Positions 8,749-17,212 are shown, numbered from the stretch's first letter. The stretch is 64,000 bases of DNA from an uncultured Fodinibius sp. (GCA_913056455.1 CAJXMJ010000002.1:663665-727664), one strand, 5' to 3'. Program-made: numbers and translations. Notes: generated by a model not told the origin, from the letters alone.

Positions 8749-10224
8749 ATGGGGTATCTAAAAAGAAAGGAATTTGAATATTCCATTGTATTGAGAGTAT
8801 TCTCATATACAATGGGAATAATGTTATTATTGGTCATAGAAGCGGATGCAAGCATGTCTGATTCTACGAATGTAAAGTCAGTTTCCGAAGTATTGGTAGA
8901 TGCCAATGAAAATGGGGAATTGGATTTGCTGGACCAGTATGTTAGGGTTGCTGGTCGAGCATCGGTGGGGTCATCTGTATTAAGTGAGCAGAATCTGATG
9001 GTGTATATACAGGATTCCAAGTCGGGCATACTCGTATTTTCAGATACGCTGAAACAAGATATTGCCACCGGGGACAGTCTAATTGTATCAGGTCGGTTAG
9101 AGCTGTATTATGGAAAACCGGAAGTTCTGGTTGATACGGTTAAAGTGGTTGAAGCTGATTCGCGAAGTCCAACTCCGATTTCCCTCCGGGATGCCTTTGA
9201 ACATCCCAAACAATATTTGGGTATGCTTGTGGAGGGGGAGGCCATCATTACTCGAAAAAATATAAGCTTTGGCTATGGAACATTAAACATATCTCCTTCG
9301 GATACCTCTGAGCTATCTCTAACAGTGTACGTAAATGATAACCACAGATATATTAATAGTTTTGATTTTAAAACACTGCGTATTGGGGATCATATTAGAG
9401 TAACCGGAATCATGGACACCTATACGTTCCAGGAGTCGGGAAGAACGATCTATGAAGTCCTGCCTCGTACTCCTGATGACTTAGAATATGTAGGGATACC
9501 TCAACGATATGCAATATACCTGCTTTGGGGAGGGGGCTTCGTTATCCTGTTGATTGGGGGATGGGTGTATTCACTAAAAAAACAAGTTCGCTCCCAAACA
9601 AGAAGTCTGCAGCAGGCACTTGAGGATAAACAACTTCTAATGCGAGAAATCCATCATCGAGTAAAGAATAATCTCTCGATGATCTCCGGGCTCTTGGATC
9701 TACAAATTGATACATCCAGCCTTAATGAGGTCAGAGATAGCTTGGAGAACAGCAAGTCTCGTATACAATCAATGGCTCTAATACACGATAAACTCTATCA
9801 AACTGAATCATATCAATCGGTACGTCTTGATAACTATCTACAAGAGCTTGTTGAGGCTATTCATAAAACATTCTCTGATAAGCAGAACAATGTTGACTTG
9901 CATTTTTCTCTTGACCCATTAGAAATAACTATCGATAAGGCGGTAACCTGTGGATTATTGGTTAATGAGTTGGTTGTGAATGCATATAAACATGCTTTTG
10001 ATTCTGCAGGTCAAGGAAAGCTGAAAGTAAAACTTGAGAAACATCAGGATAAGGCTACACTGATTATAGCAGATAACGGGCCCGGATTACCTGATGATTT
10101 TGGTGCCGGAACTGACAGTCTGGGAGCGATGCTTATTGATACCTTTGCAACCCAGCTTGAGGCCGAACTAGATATCAACGGCGAAAATGGGAGTACATTT
10201 TCATTTCATTTCCCATTGAACTAA
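8749..10224 (+). CDS. membrane histidine kinase with OB-fold-like sensor, HisKA_2 type
   Basis: A 491-residue membrane sensor kinase. An N-terminal hydrophobic segment (about residues 15-35) exports residues 36-250. That part contains two OB-like beta-barrel patterns (YVRVAGRAS...LMVYIQDSKSGILVF...GDSLIVSGRLE, and a second around LGMLVEGEAI...IGDHIRVTGIMD). A single membrane helix follows (about 252-272, YAIYLLWGGGFVILLIGGW). The cytoplasmic transmitter has EIHHRVKNN near residue 301 (predicted phospho-His), an N-box (CGLLVNELVVNAYKHAF) and a G-box (DNGPGLPDDF). It ends shortly before the element boundary and is convergent with the tRNA-Asp transcription unit. No response regulator is adjacent. 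The ligand of the sensor is unknown; OB-fold sensors may bind oligonucleotides or sugars, but nothing here decides this. Confidence 0.88.
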   Translation: MGYLKRKEFEYSIVLRVFSYTMGIMLLLVIEADASMSDSTNVKSVSEVLVDANENGELDLLDQYVRVAGRASVGSSVLSEQNLMVYIQDSKSGILVFSDTLKQDIATGDSLIVSGRLELYYGKPEVLVDTVKVVEADSRSPTPISLRDAFEHPKQYLGMLVEGEAIITRKNISFGYGTLNISPSDTSELSLTVYVNDNHRYINSFDFKTLRIGDHIRVTGIMDTYTFQESGRTIYEVLPRTPDDLEYVGIPQRYAIYLLWGGGFVILLIGGWVYSLKKQVRSQTRSLQQALEDKQLLMREIHHRVKNNLSMISGLLDLQIDTSSLNEVRDSLENSKSRIQSMALIHDKLYQTESYQSVRLDNYLQELVEAIHKTFSDKQNNVDLHFSLDPLEITIDKAVTCGLLVNELVVNAYKHAFDSAGQGKLKVKLEKHQDKATLIIADNGPGLPDDFGAGTDSLGAMLIDTFATQLEAELDINGENGSTFSFHFPLN

Positions 10225-10260
10225 TAGAAAGAGGAAGACTTCTGCTTTCCCAAAACAAAA

Positions 10261-10292
10261 AAGCCCTTAGCTCGCAGAAGAGCTAAGGGCTT
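10261..10292 (-). terminator. original terminator of the tRNA-Asp unit, left of the element
   Basis: Perfect 13-bp arms AAGCCCTTAGCTC / GAGCTAAGGGCTT with a 6-nt loop. On the minus strand they are followed by TTTTTTG. It lies just outside the left att repeat in the orientation of the tRNA gene, so before insertion it would have been the tRNA-Asp terminator. It may also serve the convergent kinase gene. Confidence 0.85.
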
Positions 10293-10300
10293 ATGTCGAA

Positions 10301-10344
10301 GCGATCCGGACGAGATTCGAACTCGCGACCTCCTGCGTGACAGG
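10301..10344. repeat. attL: 44-bp direct repeat, duplicate of the tRNA-Asp 3' end
   Basis: All 44 bases are identical to 44405-44448, which is the 3' half of tRNA-Asp from the anticodon-stem region through the T arm to the discriminator base. The match stops at once beyond position 10344. This is the expected footprint of tyrosine-integrase insertion at a tRNA 3' end. Confidence 0.93.
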
Positions 10345-10488
10345 TAGTGACAATATCTTATTTCATAATTTCTCATAATATTTTATAAAGAGCCCTAACT
10401 TATTGATATACATAGCTTTATGGTGTGATATTCGTTCTCATAAGGTTGCATGTCTTACCTAAATTTGGCATAGTACCTCATGATTGGG

Positions 10489-10509
10489 CTGTCCCATGGC
10501 TGTCCCAGA
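10489..10509. repeat. tandem CTGTCCCA arm-type motif, left end
   Basis: Two copies of CTGTCCCA with an 11-bp period lie between attL and the integrase start. 20 of 21 bases match 44302-44322 at the other end, in the same orientation. I interpret this as arm-type binding sites for the integrase N-terminal domain. Confidence 0.65.
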
Positions 10510-10543
10510 GATTTATCCATATTGAACTTTGAAAGAGGTGCAA

Positions 10544-11725
10544 ATGCAAACCAAGAAGCTAACGCATACTTATATAAAAAACATAGATCCTCCAGATAGA
10601 AGGATAGAGATTTATGATGAATTGATTGACAACTTGGCTGTAAGAGTTACTCCCACTGGCTATAAAACCTTTATCTATCGTTATGGTGCAAAGGGAAAGC
10701 GTTATACCATTGGAAAGTTTCCTAACGTAGGGCTGGCCGAAGCACGGGATATTGCTAAAGGCCTTGCAGCTGATATAGCAAAAGGCAAGGATCCCCAAGA
10801 GGAGAAAAAAACAAAAAGGAAGAAAAAAGACTTGCCCACATTTGGAGAGCTCGTTGAAGAGTTTAAGAAGTTACATTTACCTACCCTGCGGGAAAGTACG
10901 CGAAAAGAATATGAGCGAATTATTGACAATGAACTGCTTCCTGACCTTAAAACAATTCCTGCTAAAGAAATAAAGAAGGACTGAATTAGGGATTTGTTAG
11001 ACAAAAAAGCACTCAAGGGTAAGTCGCCAACAATGGCTAATCGGATTAGGGCTCGGTTATCAAAGATATATAATTTTGGTATTGGTAGGGGTTGGGTTGA
11101 AAGTAATCCAGTGCAGGGAATACCCACTTATAAAAACGGTAATACGAAGAGGGATAGGTTTTATAGTAAGAAGGAAATAAAAGAGTTGTGGAAGTTCTTT
11201 GAGATGCAGAAAGAACCCACCCAGTCGGTTTTGAAAATGTTGTTGATAACAGGTCAACGTAAAACCGAAACCATGCAGATGAAGTGGAGTGATCTTAACA
11301 ATGGAATCTGGACAATTCCAGCTGAACTGGCAAAGAATAAGGAGCCTCATGAAGTGCCGCTTTCTAAAATGGCTTTAGGTATTATTGAGGAAATGAGAAA
11401 AATAAATGGAGACAGTGATTATGTGTTCAAGTCTCCACAAAAAAAGAACGAACCTATTTCGTGGTTGACCAGAGCAAGAGTTTTTATCCAAGAAAATTCC
11501 AAAGTTCCGGATTTTCGCCCTCATGATTTAAGACGTACTGTTGCAACTTATATGGCTAAGTTAAAAGTGAGTCGCACTGTACTTGGTAAGATACTTAATC
11601 ATAAGGGATTGGCCGGAGATACACAGGTAACAGCTATCTATGATCGCCATAGTTATACTGATGAGAAAAGGGAGGCATTAAGCCAATGGTCAAACTATCT
11701 GAGAAATATAATTCATAAAACCTAA
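10544..11725 (+). pseudogene. P4-type tyrosine integrase interrupted by an in-frame TGA
   Basis: This is the integrase of the element. The start is ATG 10544, preceded by AAGAGGTG. An N-terminal DUF4102-type arm-binding domain (ADIAKGKDPQEEKK end motif) is followed by a SAM-like core-binding domain. The frame then meets TGA at 10982-10984 between KEIKKD and IRDLLDKKALKG, and continues in the same frame to 11725. The catalytic domain has the expected residues: Arg in TGQRKTET, HDLRR (HxxR), NHKG, and the nucleophile Tyr in AIYDRHS. A single C-to-T change from CGA (Arg) would create the stop. Read-through, re-initiation at TTG 10994 or a sequencing error would each restore some function. The gene lies 200 bp inside attL, as usual for this family. 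Confidence 0.88.
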
Positions 11726-11740
11726 CCACGAGAATTGGCT

Positions 11741-12436
11741 ATGAAATTAAGTTATACAAATGTGGCTGGAACACGTATTAAACTTACTGATATTAGTAGT
11801 ATCGTTTATGGGAGTGCCGAACCTGCTTTGGAAGATGAGTTCGAAAAGAAAATTTCTGAATTTTGGAAAGTACTTATACAAAAAAACTCAGACCATGGAA
11901 TAGGAGAAGTTAAGGCGATGAAGGAGTTATTGATTAATCAAATTGATAATTTAGATAAAGATAGGTCCAAACTAATGGACGAGTTAGCTGAGAATATGAA
12001 GTTTATGCTTGCTTTAAATAAGAGTAGAGTATTTCTAAAAAGAAAACTTGATATAATAGAAGGCTTTTTAGCTATTTATGCCCTCCAGGGAGTCGTTGAG
12101 GTCTCTGACAAAGAAAAGTTCAATTTATATGAAAAGACGCATTTAGGATATGCAATTGAAAGTGTTTCTTTAGCTATTTCAAAGAGTGAGCAGTCAGATA
12201 ATAAAGTTGAGACTATTCGAGCCTTTCTAACAGCTTATTATTATTTCAAAGAGACTTCATTGGGGCTTAAAAAGATCAGGAATTTTGTAATTGATGAGAA
12301 CAGTAATCAGACTGTTGTAAATCAATTACGGGAAACAGGCAATAGTACCTTAAATCATTGGAAAAATAAATTGGAAGAGAAGATTGATCAGATAAAACAA
12401 GATTCATTGTTATTCGAACAGAAAGAAGACGATTGA
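11741..12436 (+). CDS. hypothetical protein downstream of integrase, helical
   Basis: A 231-residue protein begun at ATG 11741; a TTG two codons upstream is the alternative. It begins 15 nt after the integrase stop and is probably co-transcribed with it. Residues 30-110 and 150-231 are charged and look strongly helical or coiled-coil (LLINQIDNLDKDRSKLMDELAENMKFML; HWKNKLEEKIDQIKQDSLLFEQKEDD). There is no signal peptide, membrane segment or recognisable enzymatic motif. Its position suggests a recombination-accessory or element-specific protein, but this rests on context only. Confidence 0.6.
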   Translation: MKLSYTNVAGTRIKLTDISSIVYGSAEPALEDEFEKKISEFWKVLIQKNSDHGIGEVKAMKELLINQIDNLDKDRSKLMDELAENMKFMLALNKSRVFLKRKLDIIEGFLAIYALQGVVEVSDKEKFNLYEKTHLGYAIESVSLAISKSEQSDNKVETIRAFLTAYYYFKETSLGLKKIRNFVIDENSNQTVVNQLRETGNSTLNHWKNKLEEKIDQIKQDSLLFEQKEDD

Positions 12437-12546
12437 TAGTCGTTCCAATACTCTTCCAATACTTTTCCAATAAGTTTTTTAAGGCTGTTTTTACTCATCT
12501 CCAGTAATATAGGATCAAGCAATCGCAATAAACACAATGCTTGATC

Positions 12547-12750
12547 ATGAACAATCTAATTATACGTCCCGCAGAATTAGCAGAGAAACTATCCATTTCT
12601 ATTGCCACCCTATACCGGATGAAAAAAGCCGGTAAGCTCCCTCCCCAAGTAAAAATCCATGAACGCGCCGTAGGATGGAAAGTATCTGATATTGAAAAGT
12701 GGTTAGATGAGAAAACGGAAATGAGTGAATCCAAGAAGCCTTCACGATAA
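12547..12750 (+). CDS. AlpA-family excisionase/regulator
   Basis: A 67-residue helix-turn-helix protein of the AlpA/Xis kind: LIIRPAELAEKLSISIATLYRMKKAGKLPPQV, then a wing with VGWKVSDIEKWLDEK. ATG 12547 is chosen over the TTG two codons upstream. Such proteins either activate or direct excision by an adjacent P4-like integrase. Its TAA stop overlaps the ATG of the next gene by one base, so the two are translationally coupled. It is a good candidate for the excision factor of this element. Confidence 0.8.
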   Translation: MNNLIIRPAELAEKLSISIATLYRMKKAGKLPPQVKIHERAVGWKVSDIEKWLDEKTEMSESKKPSR

Positions 12751-13493
12751 TGGATTCCTCAATTTACATAAAAGTGCCAGTTGAGATGGCTCAATACTGT
12801 TTAAGGGAAAATCATGTAAGAGAAGCCCAAGTTTATTTAGCCAGCTTATTAGAATATCCTGGAAAGGTCCGGATAGAAAATGACCCTACCAAAAATATTT
12901 CAAGTATTTGTAAGGTTTCAAAGCGAACAGTGAGACGCTCATTTAAATGGTTGCTTAAACGTGACTGGATGGGAAAAGATATAACTAATGGATGGTTTTT
13001 CTTTCGGGGATTAAATTGGGTTCATCAAGTAGAGGAATGGAAATATTGCCGAGGAGCAATTTTGCAAAGTAAGGATTTAAGCAAGATTAAAAGCTTTCTT
13101 ATCGGGACTGTTATATCCAGTCTCGTAAAAACAGGGAGGGTATCGGGAACAGGCCCAAAAAGTAGGGGGCCCGAGCAGTCCCGATACCCTATTTCCCTGT
13201 CTACTCTAATGAAGGTACTAAAGGTTTCAAGATCAACTGCCTACAACTATAGAAATATGGCTGAAAAATTAGGTTATATCAAAATGGAACCAAATTTACA
13301 TCAAGTTATGAATTTAGTTCCCGAGGATATAAAACACATCAAGAAAAATAATATTAAGCAGGTTTCCGTCGATCTTTTTGGTTCACCCAAATCTATTCAT
13401 GTTTCAGCTAATCGATTACGCATAAAACGGGGGTATGTTCATATACAAAGACCCAACATTATATATCCAATGATTCATTTAAAGAAGAGATGA
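12750..13493 (+). CDS. helix-turn-helix protein, possible element replication/regulatory protein
   Basis: A 247-residue basic protein coupled to the AlpA-like gene. It seems to carry two winged-helix regions, one around residues 48-72 (ISSICKVSKRTVRRSFKWLLKRDW) and one around 150-175 (ISLSTLMKVLKVSRSTAYNYRNMAEKLGYI). This layout is seen in some plasmid or element replication initiators and in regulators; I cannot tell which. Residues about 127-150 (RVSGTGPKSRGPEQSRYP) are encoded by a GC-rich inverted repeat (13131-13200) and look like a low-complexity linker inserted between the two domains. No catalytic motif is seen. Confidence 0.6.
   Translation: MDSSIYIKVPVEMAQYCLRENHVREAQVYLASLLEYPGKVRIENDPTKNISSICKVSKRTVRRSFKWLLKRDWMGKDITNGWFFFRGLNWVHQVEEWKYCRGAILQSKDLSKIKSFLIGTVISSLVKTGRVSGTGPKSRGPEQSRYPISLSTLMKVLKVSRSTAYNYRNMAEKLGYIKMEPNLHQVMNLVPEDIKHIKKNNIKQVSVDLFGSPKSIHVSANRLRIKRGYVHIQRPNIIYPMIHLKKR
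13131..13200. repeat. GC-rich nested inverted repeat inside a coding region
   Basis: GGGTATCGGGA (13138-13148) pairs perfectly with TCCCGATACCC (13179-13189). Outside it ACAGGGA pairs with TCCCTGT (13194-13200), and inside it GGCCC (13152-13156) pairs with GGGCC (13167-13171). A further TATCGGGACT at 13100-13109 is the reverse complement of 13178-13187. The block stands out from AT-rich surroundings and keeps the reading frame. Confidence 0.75.
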
Positions 13494-13556
13494 CACTGAG
13501 TATGTTATTATACCTACGGTATAAGGTATTAAATTTTGTCGATTTCTCATTTAGTA

Positions 13557-14438
13557 TCAGTTGGCTTCATACAGTTCATGTATCAGCTGAAACGTTCGGT
13601 GCGATAATTCCATTGCAAGCTTTTTATCTATCTCAATCTCATTATGGATTACTTCGTTGGTTCTTTTTCGCAAAGTGTGACATTCTTCTTGCAGGGATGA
13701 AAATTTATCCATCATGCAAAGTAAATCGATTTGATCCATTAGAGTGATTTTACTGAGATTCCATTCATTTCTTTCAGTTATTTTATTCTCCCTTAATCTA
13801 TCATCCCAGAAGTCCAATTTTTTATTCCATAGTTTAGTCTCAGTTTGATCATCAAGTTTGTTTTTGACACATAAGTCTTGGATTGAAATTTCCATTGTGG
13901 TTCTTAGTAAAGTAGCGGCTGCTAAATGCTTCCATAGAGCAAGGCATTCTCTGATTTCCTTAATATATCTTTCAAGGGATTCAGGAATGACACCGGCTTT
14001 AATCACAAGTAAATTAGCACGTACCTTATTCCATACGTAGTCGTACTCACTGAATGACATGCGGTAATCATCAGCAAGTTCTTCTAATTTGGCATCGGGA
14101 AATTCCGGTTCAAGGAACTTCAAAAATGCTTTTTTAAATTTTTCATCTGCCTCATTTAAGAAACTCTCAGGTATATTTGGGTCACCATGAATAGTTAACT
14201 TTTGTAGTTTTTCTCTCAAGCCTGATAAATACTCATTTTCAATTGAGAAGACGGACTCTTGCATCAGATCTAATAATATTTTGCCTTTAGTTTTTTTATA
14301 CTCAACAAGATATCCTCCATCCTTATCTGATATTCCCTCTTCACCAAGTTCATGGTATTTTTTTAATCCTTCTAAAATCTTTGGAAATAATTCTTCAAGC
14401 CGTTCAATCCTGTTCTGTAGAATACGTAGTTTCATCAT
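13557..14438 (-). CDS. helical protein with HEPN-like RX5H motif
   Basis: A 293-residue, mainly helical protein. The C-terminal part contains LRKRTNEVIHNEIEID: Arg followed by Asn two residues on, and His six residues after the Arg. This RxN...H arrangement on a long helix is characteristic of HEPN-fold ribonucleases and abortive-infection proteins (HEPN motif Rx4-6H). The preceding helix (CLALWKHLAAATLLRTTMEISIQDLC) resembles the first helices of DUF4145-like proteins. The N-terminal 130 residues are charged and coiled-coil-like. It is convergent with the HTH gene to its left and alone in its unit. HEPN assignment rests on this motif and on location in a defence island; catalytic activity is inferred, not shown. 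Confidence 0.55.
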   Translation of the reverse strand: MMKLRILQNRIERLEELFPKILEGLKKYHELGEEGISDKDGGYLVEYKKTKGKILLDLMQESVFSIENEYLSGLREKLQKLTIHGDPNIPESFLNEADEKFKKAFLKFLEPEFPDAKLEELADDYRMSFSEYDYVWNKVRANLLVIKAGVIPESLERYIKEIRECLALWKHLAAATLLRTTMEISIQDLCVKNKLDDQTETKLWNKKLDFWDDRLRENKITERNEWNLSKITLMDQIDLLCMMDKFSSLQEECHTLRKRTNEVIHNEIEIDKKLAMELSHRTFQLIHELYEAN

Positions 14439-14725
14439 AGTTTTACACTCCTGTTCGGTAAAGTATTTCGATTAAAGACCATGCTAACTGCCAAAAGATC
14501 ACTGTGATATGACTAACAAATGTTTTAATAGTTAGTTCTTTCTTTTAGATTAGTCAGTTACAGAACTAATTTAATTGTACTAAAAAATATGGCCAATAAT
14601 CAGCTTGACACCTCTGCCCTTGTAAACGGGCTCTGGGATGATTAGAGTAGAATACCAGTTATCTAAATATACAGTAAGCTCTATGCTATGTGGTTTTAGG
14701 GATAAAGAAACGCTGAACTTCTGAC
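14439..14725. other. spacer between divergent genes
   Basis: AT-rich, with no gene or clear motif. It presumably holds the promoter of the minus-strand HEPN-like gene. Confidence 0.4.
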
Positions 14726-14893
14726 ATGTCCGAAATTGATCTTAAAACTCTTAAACTATCTGACATTTCAGAGTTGTGTGATGATTTCTATGAAAGGACG
14801 CTAAGAAGAGATCTCAAAGAACTGGTCAACAAGCAGGTTTTAAAGGCCAAAGGTGAAAAGAAAGGGCGTATCTATTACCTGAATCGATCATAA
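14726..14893 (+). CDS. very small winged-helix protein or fragment
   Basis: A 55-codon frame that begins ATG 14726 and ends TAA 14891-14893. The sequence SDISELCDDFYERTLRRDL followed by KELVNKQVLKAKGEKKGRIYYL is a complete winged-helix signature: recognition helix RTLRRDLKEL, then a wing ending in YYL. Such a unit often forms the C-terminus of larger proteins such as Fic or DeoR-like regulators, so this may be the surviving end of a decayed gene rather than an independent regulator. No larger frame joins it upstream. Confidence 0.5.
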   Translation: MSEIDLKTLKLSDISELCDDFYERTLRRDLKELVNKQVLKAKGEKKGRIYYLNRS

Positions 14894-15043
14894 GTTTATG
14901 GGACATTTTTCGGACATTTGAATGAGAAAAATGATAGTTGATAAGCAAAAATTGGCCTTAAAACGTCCTTCCGGATCCAGAGATGGATTTTTTAAAACCC
15001 CAATGATGTATACTTATAGGACATTTAACGGACATCGTATATT

Positions 15044-15289
15044 TTATTCAGAGACAAAGTTGTTATTCCAGGGATCATTAATTTTGATAGTTTCTGAATA
15101 ATTGTTTAGCAAATAAGCAATCTCCCAAGCCTTTTCTTCGGTAATTTCTCTATTCAAGGTGATCTCCAAATGTTCATATTTCTCATACATTCCTGGGGTG
15201 TTAATAGGTTCCGAAATAATTGTCAATCGATCATTCTCATTTGAGACGATAAATCTCTGTTTGGTTGCATCAATCTGGATATAAGCCAT
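15044..15289 (-). CDS. small acidic hypothetical protein
   Basis: An 81-residue acidic protein with alternating beta-strand pattern (AYIQIDATKQRFIVSNENDRLTIISEP) and a C-terminal helix (EEKAWEIAYLLNNYSETIKI). No family is recognised. It lies 67 nt downstream of the XRE regulator on the same strand, so the two may be co-transcribed. In mobile elements a small acidic protein beside an XRE protein can be part of a toxin-antitoxin or anti-repressor unit, but no toxin motif is visible. Confidence 0.55.
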   Translation of the reverse strand: MAYIQIDATKQRFIVSNENDRLTIISEPINTPGMYEKYEHLEITLNREITEEKAWEIAYLLNNYSETIKINDPWNNNFVSE

Positions 15290-15356
15290 TCTTTGTGAGT
15301 TTATTTGAAAGCCAATCCCATAATAAGACCCTAACAGGTGAGAAGACAGGGGTAGA

Positions 15357-15599
15357 TTATTTCTTGGTTAGCTCTTCTACTCGTTGAATGATTTCATGAG
15401 GAGCAACTTCCAATGCATGAGCCAATCGAAATATTGAAAATAAGGTAGGCTGATAAACTCCTCTTTCCAGATCAGATATGAAGGTTCGGTTGAAGTCACC
15501 CAGCTCGGCCAGCTTAGCTTGGGACAGGCCTTTGGACAGACGCATTTCTTTGATGGCCAAGCCAAATGATTGTTCGATATGTTCTTTTTCTCCCTGCAT
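15357..15599 (-). CDS. XRE-family transcriptional regulator
   Basis: An 80-residue protein from ATG 15599; a TTG at 15626 would add nine residues. It is almost entirely one Cro/C1-type HTH domain: FGLAIKEMRLSKGLSQAKLAEL, then DFNRTFISDLERGVYQPTLFSIFRLAHALEV. It would bind DNA as a dimer. A perfect palindrome, ATGGTATACCAT (15637-15648), lies just upstream of the start, which suggests autorepression. The same 11-base core, TGGTATACCAT, occurs at 21365-21375 in the promoter region of the methyltransferase-kinase operon, so this protein is a candidate repressor of the island's main operon. Confidence 0.85.
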   Translation of the reverse strand: MQGEKEHIEQSFGLAIKEMRLSKGLSQAKLAELGDFNRTFISDLERGVYQPTLFSIFRLAHALEVAPHEIIQRVEELTKK

Positions 15600-15636
15600 C
15601 AGGGAGAAGTAAAGCGAAATGTCCAATCAAAACGAC

Positions 15637-15648
15637 ATGGTATACCAT
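15637..15648. promoter_or_regulatory. candidate XRE operator palindrome
   Basis: ATGGTATACCAT is a perfect 12-nt palindrome upstream of the XRE gene. It shares TGGTATACCAT with 21365-21375. Confidence 0.5.
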
Positions 15649-15773
15649 ACAAAAAAATGTATATTTATAGCCATAGGTAATGCTCTTGATGGAAATGTTA
15701 ATTCTATATGATTAAATAAGTTTGTTTATCAAATCAATAAACTTATTTATCCAAGCCTCAATATTATAAGACA

Positions 15774-16244
15774 ATGGATCAGGAACGGGCCAAAATACAT
15801 GCAAAATTCAAGGGAAAGGCTTTTGAATGGGAACGGATGACATATGAGCAATTGGCCAAAGAAATGATGGTGCTGGAGGAAAGAGCTGGGACTTCGATTT
15901 CAAGAGTCATCAATAAGTATGGCCATTATTTGGTTATGGGATGTATTTTTATCCTCATTTTCATCGTTTTCTGGTTTGTTGTAATCACTCTTTCATCGAG
16001 GGTAGCTGAGCTCTTCCCAGATAGGCCAAATATACGGTATGTATTTGTCGCAATTACCTTTGGACTCTGTATGAGTTTTCCTTTTTGGGGATTGTCCGAG
16101 GAGAAAGTAAAGAATCTATGGTCCCCGATGAAGAGGTGGGGGAATAGGGTAAAAGAACAGCAGGAGGCTTATGCAAAGCTTCAAGCTGTGAGATTTTACT
16201 ATCAAAAGAAGAAAGAAAACTCTAATTATCCCACAAATAATTAA
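15774..16244 (+). CDS. two-helix membrane protein, unknown
   Basis: A 156-residue protein with two transmembrane segments (about residues 57-82, YLVMGCIFILIFIVFWFVVITL, and 93-112, YVFVAITFGLCMSFPFWGL). They are flanked by a charged N-terminal region and a basic C-terminal helix (KRWGNRVKEQQEAYAKLQAVRFYYQKKK). No recognised family. It is divergent from the XRE gene and followed by another membrane-protein gene on the same strand. Small membrane proteins of this form are frequent abortive-infection effectors, but nothing in the sequence proves that here. Confidence 0.65.
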   Translation: MDQERAKIHAKFKGKAFEWERMTYEQLAKEMMVLEERAGTSISRVINKYGHYLVMGCIFILIFIVFWFVVITLSSRVAELFPDRPNIRYVFVAITFGLCMSFPFWGLSEEKVKNLWSPMKRWGNRVKEQQEAYAKLQAVRFYYQKKKENSNYPTNN

Positions 16245-16336
16245 ACGCTATTTGGTAAGTTTTTATTGATATTTGATAATACTTACCTCAATTATTACGC
16301 TTACAATATAAAGTTTTAGTTTGGGATAGAATCAGT

Positions 16337-17212
16337 ATGTTGAAATTAATAAAGTATTCTATCTACATATTCATAGCCCCCCTTGGAATTGGACTTATAC
16401 TGGTAGATTATTCCTTCTTTATTATATTTTTTGGTGCCTTCATTGTGGGGAGTGTGATAATTTATCCTTTTAAAAGAAAGCTTGCTGAAAGTTCTTCTCA
16501 AGGAATAGTAATTTTGTTAATAGTTCTGTCCGTAGGATTGGGATACATAGCTTATTTCCCAACTATGGACAAGGAGATTGGCTCGGGTACCGGTACATTA
16601 GCTGTAAAAAAGTATAAGTTAACAATCAATCCAATTAAAAAGGCGGAGGGTAATTTTGAGATTAAAGAACAAGTCTTATTAAACTGTCAAAAAGTGAATG
16701 CCATTTGTAATAGAGATAGTTTAATTACTTATTCAAAAGATACTGTTACAAGCTACAATAGGGGTTTGTTCTTTAAGGAAGTAAAAATAAATCCGCTGAA
16801 TATAAATTCGAATGGTGAAGTAAAAATATTTAAATCAAAAAAGGAATCATTGAGTTTTCGACTCTGTAATTTTAAATGCCCAGAGTCAACTATCAGAATT
16901 ATAAATTTTGATATAGGTTCATTTTATAAGGCTAAGTACTCCGATGTCAAAACACATAAATATTTCAATAATCAGGAAATTAGATGGAGTTCAAACTCGA
17001 TTGATGATGGAGTAGTATTTTCATATTTCCCAGCTCCATTTAATTATTTTTCAGGTATATTGAAACCAATAGCTGGGATCACTGGGATTGGAGAATATCT
17101 GATTGCCATATTGAGCTTTGTCACAGGAACTATAATAGGGCCATTAATTATAGAGTACTTAAAACAAAGGTTACAGGATATATTTGAAGTTAAGGAACAG
17201 GTTAGTACTTAA
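16337..17212 (+). CDS. membrane protein with large extracytoplasmic loop, unknown
   Basis: A 291-residue protein with about three N-terminal hydrophobic segments (roughly 4-24, 25-45, 56-75), a long polar region (76-240) rich in predicted beta strands, and one C-terminal membrane segment (about 245-270, ISGIGEY... LSFVTGTIIGPLI). Residues 110-185 contain four cysteines (NCQKVNAICNRD and LCNFKCPES) that could form disulphides if exported. No family is recognised. It lies 92 nt after the preceding membrane-protein gene. The function is unknown. Confidence 0.65.
   Translation: MLKLIKYSIYIFIAPLGIGLILVDYSFFIIFFGAFIVGSVIIYPFKRKLAESSSQGIVILLIVLSVGLGYIAYFPTMDKEIGSGTGTLAVKKYKLTINPIKKAEGNFEIKEQVLLNCQKVNAICNRDSLITYSKDTVTSYNRGLFFKEVKINPLNINSNGEVKIFKSKKESLSFRLCNFKCPESTIRIINFDIGSFYKAKYSDVKTHKYFNNQEIRWSSNSIDDGVVFSYFPAPFNYFSGILKPIAGITGIGEYLIAILSFVTGTIIGPLIIEYLKQRLQDIFEVKEQVST

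Noticed and set aside
10301-10344. A second tRNA gene at the left end of the element
   Set aside because: Only the 3' half of tRNA-Asp is present; the sequence leaves the tRNA after the anticodon-stem region. It is the att duplicate, not a gene.
13490-13747. An 85-codon plus-strand frame
   Set aside because: It mostly lies opposite the HEPN-like gene and has no homologous-looking domain or ribosome site.
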